Shown here one piece after another: positions 45,962 to 55,173 of a stretch of DNA of 64,000 bases (position 1 is its first letter; each line of letters begins with the position of its first letter). Below the pieces are notes generated by a model, which made no database searches, was not told the DNA's origin, and was given only the letters and a program-made list of their open reading frames with translations. The position numbers were made by a program, and so were the translations under genes. This DNA is from Epilithonimonas vandammei (GTDB lineage: Bacteria > Bacteroidota > Bacteroidia > Flavobacteriales > Weeksellaceae). Location: NCBI RefSeq assembly GCF_003860525.1, contig NZ_CP034161.1, positions 62,001 to 126,000 of the forward strand, written 5' to 3'.

Positions 45962-46496
45962 TCATAAGAAGTTGTTCAATGTTTCAAGATTAACTCTTTC
46001 AGATTTTCTTTTTCTCAGTAATAATCTGCCATAAGTTTTAGTGATTTTCCCTTTGTAAGTTTTTTTTAGATATTTCTTACTCAGATCAAAATCTAAATCA
46101 TCTCTAAAAGCATCAAGAAAAGGTTTTGCATATATTATTCTACTTCTTTTAGATTGCACTTGCTGTTCATAAAATAAGTTTCTGAAAGCTGTTCTATGAT
46201 AGAAATATCCATTCCTTAAATGTAGATTTCTGCATATCTTATTAGTTGCTGGACAAACAAAAAACCATAATAAGCCAAAACCTAAATTTGATTTTCTTGT
46301 AATTAATTTTATGGAATAATTAATTTTATGAATATCATTATGAATATAAAATAATGTTAGAACGCCATCAAAATCATTTGTATGTATAGAATATCAAATT
46401 GTATTCTTAGTTCCAAATCTTGTATTTGTCCAAATAATTGAACCAGATTTAAAAGTATTGGACTTTAAAAGACCATCTTTTCTCAAAAAGTCAATT
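45962..46496 (-). pseudogene. remnant of a conserved Flavobacteriia hypothetical gene
   Basis: Translating the minus strand from the right gives IDFLRKDGLLKSNTFKSG, SIIWTNTRFGTKNTI, a TGA stop (46394-46396), and then continues in the same frame with LGFGLLWFFVCPATNKICRN, YHRTAFRNLFYEQQ and KKTYKGKITKTYGRLLLRKR to a normal stop. The W-FVCP-TNKICR-L core looks conserved. The N-terminus is missing at the junction with the T9SS fragment. The last 65 codons are open from a GTG, but there is no reason to think they are expressed alone. Confidence 0.65.
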
Positions 46497-46860
46497 GGTT
46501 CACACCTCACCGCTTGGATCTAAAGTTGTGAGAGCTAATGATCTTAATTTTGAATTTGATAATGACGGAAGTGGTTTCATTGTAGATAATATCATCATTC
46601 GAGATATGGATCAGATGGCCGTTTCCGATGTTTCCAGATCACAGATAAGCATTTATCCTAATCCAGCTTCGGAATTCCTCAATATCAGAACTGATGATAA
46701 GATCAAATCGGTTAGAATTTATAGCGCAACAGGTAATTTGGTAAAAACAGAAAATGATCATCTGTCAATACTCAATATTGCTTCTTTACCAAAAGGAAAT
46801 TATATGATAACTATCGAAACAGATAAAGGAAGTGAGACCAAAAAAATCATCAAGAAATAA
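46495..46860 (+). pseudogene. 3' fragment of a T9SS type A sorting-domain protein gene
   Basis: About 120 codons without a proper start or signal peptide. They encode the tail of a secreted protein: NDLNFEFDNDGSGFIVDNII, then the T9SS type A domain ISIYPNPASEFLNIRTDD, RIYSATGNLVKTEND, GNYMITIETDKGSETKKIIKK. The upstream part of the gene has been replaced by the accessory segment that begins at tRNA-Leu. Base composition matches the core genome, unlike the segment to its left. Confidence 0.75.
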
Positions 46861-46940
46861 GATAAAAATCTTCCTGTAAATCCTGCGCTAGTCAATTATA
46901 CGACTGCCGTTTTTAATTTCCGAAAGCCGTTTTTTTTATT

Positions 46941-46948
46941 TACATTTG
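46941..46948 (+). promoter_or_regulatory. -7 box immediately before recJ
   Basis: TACATTTG matches TAnnTTTG and ends 5 nt before the recJ ATG, so transcription would start at or next to the start codon. Confidence 0.45.
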
Positions 46949-46953
46949 TAGCT

Positions 46954-48666
46954 ATGAGTCAAAAATGGATTTATAAACCCGAGCCTGATGAAGAAATTGT
47001 TGACGGACTGATTTCTTCGATTGGATTTGGAACTTTAGAATCCAAAATCCTGGTGCTACGCGAGATCGACAATTATCAGAAGGCCCGCGAATTCTTCAAA
47101 CCAAACGGAACCGATATTCATAATCCTTTTCTGATGGCCGATATGCAAAAAGCGGTAGAACGCATTGCTACAGCCATAGAAAACGGAGAAAAAATACTAG
47201 TGTATGGCGATTATGATGTGGATGGAACTACAGCTGTGGCTTTAATGTATCTTTATCTGAGCAAAATCGTTGATAAAAAATATCTTGATTTTTACATCCC
47301 AGACAGAAACGTGGAAGGTTATGGGATTTCAGATGAGGGAATTCATTTTGCAAAAGACAATGGATTTTCTCTGATCATAGCTTTAGACTGTGGGATCAAA
47401 TCGGTTGATAAAATAGACCTTGCCAATTCTGTGGGTGTAGATTTTATCATCTGTGATCACCATTTGCCTGGAGACAAACTTCCCAAAGCAGTAGCCGTTC
47501 TAGATCCGAAGCGAAAAGACTGCCGTTATCCTTACAAAGAATTGAGTGGCTGTGGCGTTGGGTTCAAACTTTGCCAAGGTCTGAATACAATCTATAAAAT
47601 CCCGGAAAGTGAACTTTTTGAATTGACAGATCTTTTAGCAATCAGTATTGCGTCTGATATTGTAGCAATGACCGGTGAAAATCGGGTGCTAGCAAAGCAA
47701 GGTCTTAAATTCCTGCGAAAAACAAGAAAATTTGGATTAAGGCTTTTGATCCCCGAAGAAAAATTGGCGCATTTCGAAATCTCAAATATTGTTTTTGACA
47801 TTGCACCCAAAATCAATGCTGCAGGAAGAATTTCTCACGCCAAAGCTTCTGTGGAACTGATGATTTCCGACAACCTGAAACAGGCTCATCAAATCGTAAA
47901 TGAAATTGTAAACCTGAATGATGAACGTCGCGAGATGGATATCAACATCACTCAGTCTGCGCTCAATCAAGTTTTGGAGCTGGAAAAAGTAGAACGTTAC
48001 TCAACTATCGTCTATGATCCGAGCTGGAATAAAGGTGTAATTGGCATCGTTGCTTCTAGATTAATAGAAAATTATTACAAGCCAACACTGGTTTTTACCG
48101 AAGGAAATAACGGTGAAATGGTGGCTTCTGCAAGATCTGTTGCAGATTTTGATATTCATCAGGCTCTGGAATTCTGTTCCGACCTGTTTATAAAATTCGG
48201 CGGACACCAGGCTGCAGCAGGACTTTCTATGGAAAAAGATAAGTTCGAAGAATTTAAAGTTCGGTTTGAAGAATATGTAAAAATGAATATTCAGGAGCAT
48301 CAGAAAGAACCATCAATCTACATAGACAGTGTGGTGAAACCGGAAGATCTGAACCGTGAGTTTTTCAATTTTCACAGAAAACTAGCCCCTTTTGGACCGC
48401 ATAATATGAAACCCGTCCTCGTTCTTAAAAATGTGAGAGTAAATGGTTATGTAAGACTGATGGGGAAAGAAAACACACATCTCAAATTCAACATTCTGCA
48501 GCCCACTACGGGAAGAAATATTGAATGTGTAGGTTTCCGCTTTGGTCAGTTTGCCGAAGATTTCAAGGCTAAAACTTTTGACCTAGCCTTTACTATAGAA
48601 GAAAACCATTGGAAAGGCAATGTCTCGCATTTTCTTAATATCCGTGATGTCAAATTTCATAACTAA
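46954..48666 (+). CDS. recJ: single-stranded-DNA exonuclease RecJ
   Basis: 5'-3' ssDNA exonuclease of recombination and mismatch repair. 570 residues. DHH phosphoesterase motifs: ILVYGDYDVDGTTAVALM (motif I/II), IICDHHLPG (DHH), the DHHA1 domain with FIKFGGHQAAAGLSM, and a C-terminal OB domain (PVLVLKNVRVNGYVRL). Metal-binding aspartates are intact. Followed 6 bp later by nadD, so the two are co-transcribed. Confidence 0.95.
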   Translation: MSQKWIYKPEPDEEIVDGLISSIGFGTLESKILVLREIDNYQKAREFFKPNGTDIHNPFLMADMQKAVERIATAIENGEKILVYGDYDVDGTTAVALMYLYLSKIVDKKYLDFYIPDRNVEGYGISDEGIHFAKDNGFSLIIALDCGIKSVDKIDLANSVGVDFIICDHHLPGDKLPKAVAVLDPKRKDCRYPYKELSGCGVGFKLCQGLNTIYKIPESELFELTDLLAISIASDIVAMTGENRVLAKQGLKFLRKTRKFGLRLLIPEEKLAHFEISNIVFDIAPKINAAGRISHAKASVELMISDNLKQAHQIVNEIVNLNDERREMDINITQSALNQVLELEKVERYSTIVYDPSWNKGVIGIVASRLIENYYKPTLVFTEGNNGEMVASARSVADFDIHQALEFCSDLFIKFGGHQAAAGLSMEKDKFEEFKVRFEEYVKMNIQEHQKEPSIYIDSVVKPEDLNREFFNFHRKLAPFGPHNMKPVLVLKNVRVNGYVRLMGKENTHLKFNILQPTTGRNIECVGFRFGQFAEDFKAKTFDLAFTIEENHWKGNVSHFLNIRDVKFHN

Positions 48667-48672
48667 TCTATT

Positions 48673-49269
48673 GTGAAAAAAATTGGACTGTTTTTCGGAT
48701 CATTCAATCCCATACATATCGGACACCTGATTTTGGCTAATTATATCTTGGAACATTCTGATATGCAGGAACTCTGGTTTGTGGTCAGCCCACAAAACCC
48801 GTTCAAGGAAAAAAAATCGTTACTCCATGATCATAACCGTCTGGATATGGTTCAGCTGGCGATAAAAAATTATCAAAAGATGCGTGCTTCCAATGTTGAG
48901 TTTTCTCTTCCTACACCCAGTTACACGATAGATACGCTAACCTATCTTCAGGAAAAACATCCAGATTATTCGTTTTCTCTGATTATGGGTGAAGATAATC
49001 TTGGGAGCCTTCACAAATGGAAAAATTATGACTTGTTACTCCAGAATTATCAAGTCATTGTTTATCCGAGAATTTTCGGTGAAGACATTTCATCCTCACC
49101 CAATATGACCCAGTTGAAAAATCACCACAACATTCATAAAATTGATGCGCCAATCATAGAACTCTCTGCGACAGAAATCCGGGATATGATAAAATCTGGT
49201 AAAAACGTGAGACCAATGCTACCGCCAGAAGTTTTTGAATATTTGGATGGATCGTCTTTTTATAAATAG
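48673..49269 (+). CDS. nadD: nicotinate-nucleotide adenylyltransferase
   Basis: Makes nicotinate adenine dinucleotide from nicotinate mononucleotide and ATP in NAD synthesis. 198 residues. The nucleotidyltransferase motif is GLFFGSFNPIHIGHL, the central block is IMGEDNLGSLHKWKNY, and the C-terminal ISSTxIR motif reads LSATEIRDMIKSGK. The start codon is GTG, 6 bp after recJ. Confidence 0.94.
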   Translation: MKKIGLFFGSFNPIHIGHLILANYILEHSDMQELWFVVSPQNPFKEKKSLLHDHNRLDMVQLAIKNYQKMRASNVEFSLPTPSYTIDTLTYLQEKHPDYSFSLIMGEDNLGSLHKWKNYDLLLQNYQVIVYPRIFGEDISSSPNMTQLKNHHNIHKIDAPIIELSATEIRDMIKSGKNVRPMLPPEVFEYLDGSSFYK

Positions 49270-49297
49270 ATCTGATATTTGTTCTCTATTTTTCTTG

Positions 49298-49305
49298 TAC
49301 TTTTG
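49298..49305 (+). promoter_or_regulatory. -7 box immediately before the DUF3817 gene
   Basis: TACTTTTG, ending 5 nt before the ATG; a TTTG lies 16 bp upstream, shorter than the usual 19. Confidence 0.4.
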
Positions 49306-49310
49306 CAATA

Positions 49311-49652
49311 ATGAATTTAATAGAAATTTTCTTCTCAAAATATCCCGAAGAAAAAGTAATCAAATGGTTTAAGCAGGTTTGTCTGGCCGAAGCCATTTCC
49401 TGGTTTCTTCTTTTTACAGCGATGATCTGGATCCGTGAAGATAAAGACGGACTTTTGCCTACGATTTACATCATCATCATTGGAAATATACACGGTCTTT
49501 TTTTTAGCTTGTACCTGATATTGCTTTTACCGTGCAGGAAAATTTTTAATTGGGACGATGAAGATTTTATTTTCGCATTATGCTCTGCTTTTTTTCCTTT
49601 TGCCACAATTTGGGTAGATAAAAAACTCGCCAAAAAAAATCGGGTAGATTGA
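49311..49652 (+). CDS. DUF3817 membrane protein
   Basis: 113 residues with three hydrophobic helices: VCLAEAISWFLLFTAMIW (about 21-38), IYIIIIGNIHGLFFSLYLILLL (about 50-71) and FALCSAFFPFATIWV (about 87-101). The E-A-I-S-W...G-N-I-H-G pattern is that of DUF3817 (YdzA-like) proteins. Function unknown. Own -7 box; between nadD and the dehydrogenase. Confidence 0.8.
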   Translation: MNLIEIFFSKYPEEKVIKWFKQVCLAEAISWFLLFTAMIWIREDKDGLLPTIYIIIIGNIHGLFFSLYLILLLPCRKIFNWDDEDFIFALCSAFFPFATIWVDKKLAKKNRVD

Positions 49653-49674
49653 TTTATTTCATTTGAATACAATC

Positions 49675-49703
49675 TTGATGTGAAAAAGGATTTCGTAACT
49701 TTA
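49675..49703 (+). promoter_or_regulatory. possible promoter of the 2-hydroxyacid dehydrogenase gene
   Basis: TTG (49675-49677), 18 bp, TAACTTTA (49696-49703), one mismatch from TAnnTTTG, 4 nt before the ATG. Confidence 0.35.
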
Positions 49704-49707
49704 TGTT

Positions 49708-50706
49708 ATGAAAATCACATTCTTTTCTTCAAAACCATACGACAAGGAATTTTTTGACAAAGCCAATCGACAATTTAATTTTGAGCTGGATTATTTCGAA
49801 ACCCATCTTGGTCCTCACGTGCTCAATCTTATAGAAAATACCGATGCTGTTTGTGCATTTGTCAATGACAAATTGGATGCAGAAGTGTTGGAATCTTTGG
49901 CAAAAAAAGGCGTTAAATATATCGCCTTAAGATGTGCCGGTTTCAACAATGTGGATCTGGATGCCGCAAAACGTCTTGGACTGAGAGTCTCCAGAGTTCC
50001 TGCCTACTCTCCGGAAGCTGTAGCTGAACACGCTATGGCAATGATTCTTACGCTGAACAGGAAAACGCACAAGGCTTACAACCGGGTTCGGGAACAGAAT
50101 TTTGCTCTGAACGGATTGATGGGTTTTAATCTTTACCAGAAAACCATCGGTGTGATTGGAACGGGAAATATCGGTGCAGCTTTTGCAAAAATTGCGAAAG
50201 GTTTCGGAGCCAGAGTTTTGGCGTATGATATTTCAGAAAATCAAGAACTTAAACAACTTGGAATCGAGTATGTTTCTCAGGAACAATTACTTTCGGAATC
50301 CGATATTGTTTCATTACATTGTCCGCTGATGGAATCTACACATCATTTGATCAATGAAGATTCTATCCAAAAAATGAAGCAAAATGTAATGATTATTAAT
50401 ACCAGCCGTGGCGGATTGATTGATACAAAAGCCGTAATCCACGGACTTAAGTCCAAACACATTGGTTACCTCGGCATTGATGTATATGAGCAGGAAGAAA
50501 AATTATTTTTCCGAGACCTTTCTCATACCATTATCGAGGATGATACAATTCAGCGTTTGATGAGTTTTCCGAATGTTCTGGTAACGGCACATCAGGCATT
50601 CTTTACCCGGGAAGCTTTGGAACAGATTGCTAATTCTACATTATCCAGCCTTTCTCATTTTGAGAAGAATGAAGAATTTATAAACCAGAATGCTGTTTTA
50701 CTTTAG
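49708..50706 (+). CDS. ldhA: D-lactate dehydrogenase-type 2-hydroxyacid dehydrogenase
   Basis: NADH-dependent enzyme interconverting pyruvate and D-lactate (fermentative LdhA type). 332 residues. The NAD-binding loop is TIGVIGTGNIGAAFAKIAKG; the catalytic Arg is in INTSRGGLIDT, Glu follows in IDVYEQEEKLFF, and the His is in VTAHQAFFTREAL. The inserted EEKLFFRDLSHTIIEDD segment is typical of LdhA rather than phosphoglycerate dehydrogenase. Confidence 0.88.
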   Translation: MKITFFSSKPYDKEFFDKANRQFNFELDYFETHLGPHVLNLIENTDAVCAFVNDKLDAEVLESLAKKGVKYIALRCAGFNNVDLDAAKRLGLRVSRVPAYSPEAVAEHAMAMILTLNRKTHKAYNRVREQNFALNGLMGFNLYQKTIGVIGTGNIGAAFAKIAKGFGARVLAYDISENQELKQLGIEYVSQEQLLSESDIVSLHCPLMESTHHLINEDSIQKMKQNVMIINTSRGGLIDTKAVIHGLKSKHIGYLGIDVYEQEEKLFFRDLSHTIIEDDTIQRLMSFPNVLVTAHQAFFTREALEQIANSTLSSLSHFEKNEEFINQNAVLL

Positions 50707-50819
50707 AAATAATGAATGTCCTTTTTTCATATGGGAAAAAATAATTATTTCTTCCACCAGAAGTAAGTAGTCTACACTCCCCTTCTATTACAAGATGGGT
50801 TTAAAATTTAAAACAAAAA

Positions 50820-50848
50820 AAAGTCGCAAAGTGAGAATTTGCGACTTT
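50820..50848 (-). terminator. serS terminator
   Basis: Perfect 11-bp stem AAAGTCGCAAA / TTTGCGACTTT with a T run on the minus strand, 22 bp past the stop. Confidence 0.88.
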
Positions 50849-50870
50849 CAATTTATTGATTCAATTTGAA

Positions 50871-52142
50871 TTAATTAATCAGTTCAAATCTTGCATATTC
50901 TGCGATTTTCTTCGGTAATCTGATGCCCTCCGGCGTTTGGTTATTTTCCAGCAATGCGGCCATAATTCTTGGTAAAGCCATTGCAGAACCATTCAAGGTG
51001 TGAACCAGCTGAGACTTACCTTCGTTTCCTTTATAACGGCATTTCAGACGATTGGCCTGGAAGGTTTCGAAATTGGAAACAGAACTTACTTCCAGCCATT
51101 TTTCCTGAGCTGCACTCCAAACCTCGAAATCGTAAGTCATTGCAGAAGCAAAACCAGTGTCACCACCGCAAAGTCTAAGAATTCTGTAAGGCAATTCCAG
51201 ATCTTCCAAAATGGATTTGATATGGTCTACCATTTCTTCCAAAACAGCGTAAGAATTCTCCGGTTTCTCGATTCTCACAATTTCCACCTTTTCGAATTGG
51301 TGGAGCCTGTTAAGCCCTCTCACATGCGCTCCGTAGCTTCCTGCTTCTCTTCTGTAACACTGAGAAAAAGCAGTATTCTTGATTGGCAAATCTTTTTCGT
51401 CCAACAAGACATCACGATAGATATTGGTAACAGGCACCTCTGCGGTTGGAATCAGATACAAATCATCTGCTCCTACATAATACATCTGTCCCTCTTTATC
51501 CGGCAATTGCCCTGTTCCGTAACCAGAAGCTTCATTTACCACGTGAGGCGGATTAACTTCCAGATATCCGGCATCTGTGTTTTTATCGAGAAAATACTGA
51601 ACCAAAGCTCTCTGTAAACGTGCACCTTTTCCCAGATAAACAGGAAACCCAGCGCCAGCGATTTTAACTCCCAATTCAAAATCGATAAGATTATATTTTT
51701 TTGCCAATTCCCAATGTGGAATTGCACCTTCGCCAAGACCTTCTACCGTAGTAGATTCATAAATGATCTCGTTATCATCGGCAGAAACACCGGCAACTAC
51801 TTTTTCGTTAGGAATATTGGGAAGTTGATACAATATATTCAGAAGATTTTTTTCAATATCTTTCAACTGAGACTCTAATTCTTTGCTAGATTCTTTGTAT
51901 TGCGATGTTTTGGATTTTGCAGCTTCTGCTTCCTGTTTTTTACCGTCTTTCATCAGCATTCCGATTTCTTTCGAAATTTTGTTCATCTCGGAAAGTTGTG
52001 AATCCAGCTCGAATTGCAGCTTTTTTCTTTCGTCGTCAGCAGTAATTGCAGCATCGACCAAATCTAGTTCCTTGAAGTTTCTTTTCTTCAAGCCTTCCAA
52101 AACGCGCTCTTTGTTCTCGCGCAAAAAATTAACCTGTAACAT
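50871..52142 (-). CDS. serS: seryl-tRNA synthetase
   Basis: Class II synthetase charging tRNA-Ser. 423 residues. An N-terminal coiled-coil arm (about 25-105) contacts the long variable arm of tRNA. Motif 2 is around FSQCYRREAGSYG and motif 3 is NGSAMALPRIMAALLENNQ. The TAEVPVTNIYRD block is conserved. Probably monocistronic. Confidence 0.96.
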   Translation of the reverse strand: MLQVNFLRENKERVLEGLKKRNFKELDLVDAAITADDERKKLQFELDSQLSEMNKISKEIGMLMKDGKKQEAEAAKSKTSQYKESSKELESQLKDIEKNLLNILYQLPNIPNEKVVAGVSADDNEIIYESTTVEGLGEGAIPHWELAKKYNLIDFELGVKIAGAGFPVYLGKGARLQRALVQYFLDKNTDAGYLEVNPPHVVNEASGYGTGQLPDKEGQMYYVGADDLYLIPTAEVPVTNIYRDVLLDEKDLPIKNTAFSQCYRREAGSYGAHVRGLNRLHQFEKVEIVRIEKPENSYAVLEEMVDHIKSILEDLELPYRILRLCGGDTGFASAMTYDFEVWSAAQEKWLEVSSVSNFETFQANRLKCRYKGNEGKSQLVHTLNGSAMALPRIMAALLENNQTPEGIRLPKKIAEYARFELIN

Positions 52143-52239
52143 TTTTGTTGGGTGTTAGGTGTTTGGTATTGGATGTATTAGCGCAATTTCCATCATCTCG
52201 CTTCCATCATCCAACATTAGTTGTACAAATTTAATGATT

Positions 52240-52743
52240 TTATTTCACGATTGTGATAATGTTCGGCTGTCCAGATACTTTTGTGAATTTCAGTTCATCA
52301 TTGTACCAGAGTTTTGATAATTCGAAAAGCGAGGGAGTCCATTTATAGTGGATTTCAATGGTATCGTCATCATTCACTGCCTGCGTATTAACTGTTTTTG
52401 AATATCGGATAATAAATTTTGAATAATAAGTTTTCTGCTCCGGACTAATAGAGTCTTTCAACAATCTGGTAGCGCCACCAGCATAATCCAGATAAGTGGT
52501 ATCTTTCACATCCTTTAGCAAGCTTGATCCAGATACAGTGGTGAGTGCTGTCTCACTGAGAAGATCCAGTAAGGTGACGGATGAATAAGATCCTTCCAGC
52601 TTGGAATCTAGAAGATCCTGACCATCCTGACTTTTGACATAAAGATTCAGCACTTGGTCTATGACCTGATAATCATTATCATCCCCACGGCATGAAAACA
52701 ACAAAATTATGGCTGAGAGAATTATGGATATTCTTTGTTTCAT
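52240..52743 (-). CDS. hypothetical lipoprotein
   Basis: 167 residues from the ATG chosen here; a longer frame overlaps the flippase gene and lacks a signal peptide. Lipoprotein signal: MKQRISIILSAIILLFSC with the lipobox Cys at residue 18, followed by RGDDND. The mature part has no recognised domain. TATCTTTG lies 5 nt before the ATG. It probably sits on the periplasmic face of a membrane. Confidence 0.7.
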   Translation of the reverse strand: MKQRISIILSAIILLFSCRGDDNDYQVIDQVLNLYVKSQDGQDLLDSKLEGSYSSVTLLDLLSETALTTVSGSSLLKDVKDTTYLDYAGGATRLLKDSISPEQKTYYSKFIIRYSKTVNTQAVNDDDTIEIHYKWTPSLFELSKLWYNDELKFTKVSGQPNIITIVK

Positions 52744-52748
52744 CTTTG

Positions 52749-52756
52749 CAAAGATA
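52749..52756 (-). promoter_or_regulatory. -7 box immediately before the lipoprotein gene
   Basis: TATCTTTG on the minus strand ends 5 nt before the ATG and forms part of the palindrome CATCTTTGCAAAGATA. Confidence 0.4.
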
Positions 52757-52769
52757 ATTCTAAAATTAT

Positions 52770-54014
52770 TTATCGTGTAAGTTTCTTCAGATAATTGCCG
52801 AAGAAAGTTAGATATGCTAAACCTTCCCAAATTAAAACCAGAGACAGAGAAATGCCCATTCCTAATATTCCAAAAGTGTTAACTAAAAAATAGGCTGTAA
52901 CAGAAAGTATTATTAATGATAAAATAGAAACCCAAGTATTAACCTCTATTTTTCCTACTGCAGGTAAAAGGTTTCCAAACAAATTTCTGGAAAGCATCCC
53001 AAAAGTGAAGCCTAATAGCAAGATCATCATCAGATTACTGTTATCTGAATAATTAGTTCCAAAGAAGACTTTCAGTAAAAGATCTTTAAAAAAGTAGAAA
53101 AAACCGAGTATCAGTATACAAATTGGGATAAATATTTTGTAGTAATTCTTGATATAAGATCTAAGAAAATTTTTATTTTGATAATTTTTTGACAATAGCG
53201 GATAATCACTTTGCATAAAACTTATAGCCAAAACAGTAATGTTAGACGGCAATAAAATTGCCACTTTATAATTGGCAACCGCATTTTCGTTCATTAGAAA
53301 TCCAAGAAGCATTACATCTAATGAGAATAAGGTTTCTGAAATAACAGATGTTGCTGCTGTAAAAATCCCAAACCGCCAAATTTCTTTTTTATTGTCATAA
53401 ACGATGCGTTTGGCAGAAAACATCTCTTTTTTCAGCCAAAATAAAGAAAGGTAAGGGATTAATGCTATTGCCAAAAGGTACCCATAAAATTTAAATAAAT
53501 ATGTCAGTACTAACAGCAAAATAAAACCTCCAATATTAATTGCATTGCTAACTTTTGCAAATATGTCATTTTTTCCACTAATACGGTAATAAGTCTGGAT
53601 ATGATTTGACAGGTAAAAACCCATTAACCGAATGCCAAAAAACAGAAAGATAATGATGATATTTTCATATTTTGGGGCATAAAATAGAGAAATTCCCACA
53701 AATATAACTATTAGGATAATCTCATTAAAAATCCCTTTGAAAAAAAGATATGATGATAGATTTTGCTTGTTCTCCTTTTCTGAAATCGCGCCATATCTCA
53801 AAAGTATCTGGTTACTGCCAAAACCTGAAAAGGGTAAAAAAATAGCACAGACAGACATAACAATACTAAGAATACCATATTCGTTTTCTGGTAGTAATCT
53901 TATAATAACAAGAGAGCCAAGAAATCCACAGATTTTAGCTATCAAAAAAGAAAAAAAGACGTGATGCCCTTTATTGCTAAAAAACCTGCTTAAAAATTCT
54001 TTCAAACCGCCCAT
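52770..54014 (-). CDS. oligosaccharide flippase (Wzx/MATE-like)
   Basis: 414 residues, about twelve helices, polysaccharide-synthesis (Wzx) family. It starts with the amphipathic LKEFLSRFFSNKGHHVFFSF helix and the GSLVIIRLLPENEYGILSI segment (family pattern R-L-x-x-x-E-Y-G). It probably flips undecaprenyl-linked oligosaccharides across the inner membrane. It lies 2 bp after a GT4 gene but is separate from the capsule operon, which lacks a flippase, so it might serve that pathway or another glycan. Confidence 0.85.
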   Translation of the reverse strand: MGGLKEFLSRFFSNKGHHVFFSFLIAKICGFLGSLVIIRLLPENEYGILSIVMSVCAIFLPFSGFGSNQILLRYGAISEKENKQNLSSYLFFKGIFNEIILIVIFVGISLFYAPKYENIIIIFLFFGIRLMGFYLSNHIQTYYRISGKNDIFAKVSNAINIGGFILLLVLTYLFKFYGYLLAIALIPYLSLFWLKKEMFSAKRIVYDNKKEIWRFGIFTAATSVISETLFSLDVMLLGFLMNENAVANYKVAILLPSNITVLAISFMQSDYPLLSKNYQNKNFLRSYIKNYYKIFIPICILILGFFYFFKDLLLKVFFGTNYSDNSNLMMILLLGFTFGMLSRNLFGNLLPAVGKIEVNTWVSILSLIILSVTAYFLVNTFGILGMGISLSLVLIWEGLAYLTFFGNYLKKLTR

Positions 54015-54016
54015 AA

Positions 54017-55150
54017 TTATGCTATAGCTGGCTTACCAATCTTAATATAAACTTCGGTAAATTGATTACTTATAATATCCTTAGAAAAATTATCGATAAC
54101 AAAATCTCTTAACACTTCCGGTTTATTGAAAGTGATTTTATTTTCAATAAAATTTTGCATTGATTGATACAATTCCTGCTCGTTAGCTTTTTCAATCAAA
54201 ATGCCTAATCCCGTTTTTATAAACTCTGGAACACCACCAACTGAAGTCGCAATAACCGGTTTTCCACAAGCATACGACTCCAAAATCACACAACCTTGAG
54301 TTTCATTATCGCTAAATAAAATAAAACAATCTGAAGCCTGCATTTTTTCTGCAACTTCTTCATAGCTGATTTCATCAAAAACCGAGATATATTCCTCAGC
54401 ATTTAGTTTTTGTACCAATCTTCTTAGTGTTGCTGTATCACCATCTCCACCGATTTCCAATGACACATCGTAACCATTAACTTTTAACTGATGAACAGTT
54501 TCGATGATTTTATCAGGTCTTTTTCTCGGAATAAGGCTGGAAACATGAAGAAATCTTGTTGATTTATTTCCATTGGTTTGTCTGATCCGAAAAACATCTG
54601 TATTCACTACGTTAGAAATGACTTTCATCGGTGTTTTGATTCCGAGCATTTTCAAACTATTTTTCAGATTTTCGCTGACGGGGAAAATGTAATCTGCGTG
54701 CTTCGCAATGAATTTTGCGATTCGCTTTATGTTGGCAGAAGTTCTACCAAGATTCTCTTCCTGAAGTGCCGTCCAGTGTTCGGAAATTACAAACGGAATT
54801 TTATATTTTTTCTTGAGATACACCGCAAACAGCATATTGTTATGAAGAACGTTACCATGCACCAATTCGGGTTTTTGCATTTTAGAAAAACCCATTTTGT
54901 ACGCTTTCATTCGTCGAAGGAAATTCTGAATCGGATTTTTGGAGTTTTTGTAATAGACAACTAATGTTCTGATTCCATTAATGATTTTATCATCAAAAAC
55001 GAAAGTTTCTTTCTGATTAAAATCGCCAATCGTGTGGAGGATTTCGACGTCGTGCTTCAAAGCAACAGCTTCTGCGTGGCGCTGTACAAAATTCCCATTG
55101 GTAGGTTCCAGCTTATTGGGAAACCAAGAAGAAATAAAAAGTATTTTCAA
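54017..55150 (-). CDS. glycosyltransferase family 4
   Basis: 377 residues with two Rossmann-like domains (GT-B). The N-terminal opening MKILFISSWFPNKLEPTNG and the C-terminal donor site ESYACGKPVIATSVGGVPE with the E-x7-E pattern are typical of GT4. The start codon appears to be TTG, 6 nt after an AAGGG-type ribosome site; no ATG nearby gives the typical N-terminus. Paired with the flippase, so probably assembles the glycan it exports. Confidence 0.85.
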   Translation of the reverse strand: MKILFISSWFPNKLEPTNGNFVQRHAEAVALKHDVEILHTIGDFNQKETFVFDDKIINGIRTLVVYYKNSKNPIQNFLRRMKAYKMGFSKMQKPELVHGNVLHNNMLFAVYLKKKYKIPFVISEHWTALQEENLGRTSANIKRIAKFIAKHADYIFPVSENLKNSLKMLGIKTPMKVISNVVNTDVFRIRQTNGNKSTRFLHVSSLIPRKRPDKIIETVHQLKVNGYDVSLEIGGDGDTATLRRLVQKLNAEEYISVFDEISYEEVAEKMQASDCFILFSDNETQGCVILESYACGKPVIATSVGGVPEFIKTGLGILIEKANEQELYQSMQNFIENKITFNKPEVLRDFVIDNFSKDIISNQFTEVYIKIGKPAIA

Positions 55151-55173
55151 CCCTTAATTAATTTAGAATATAA

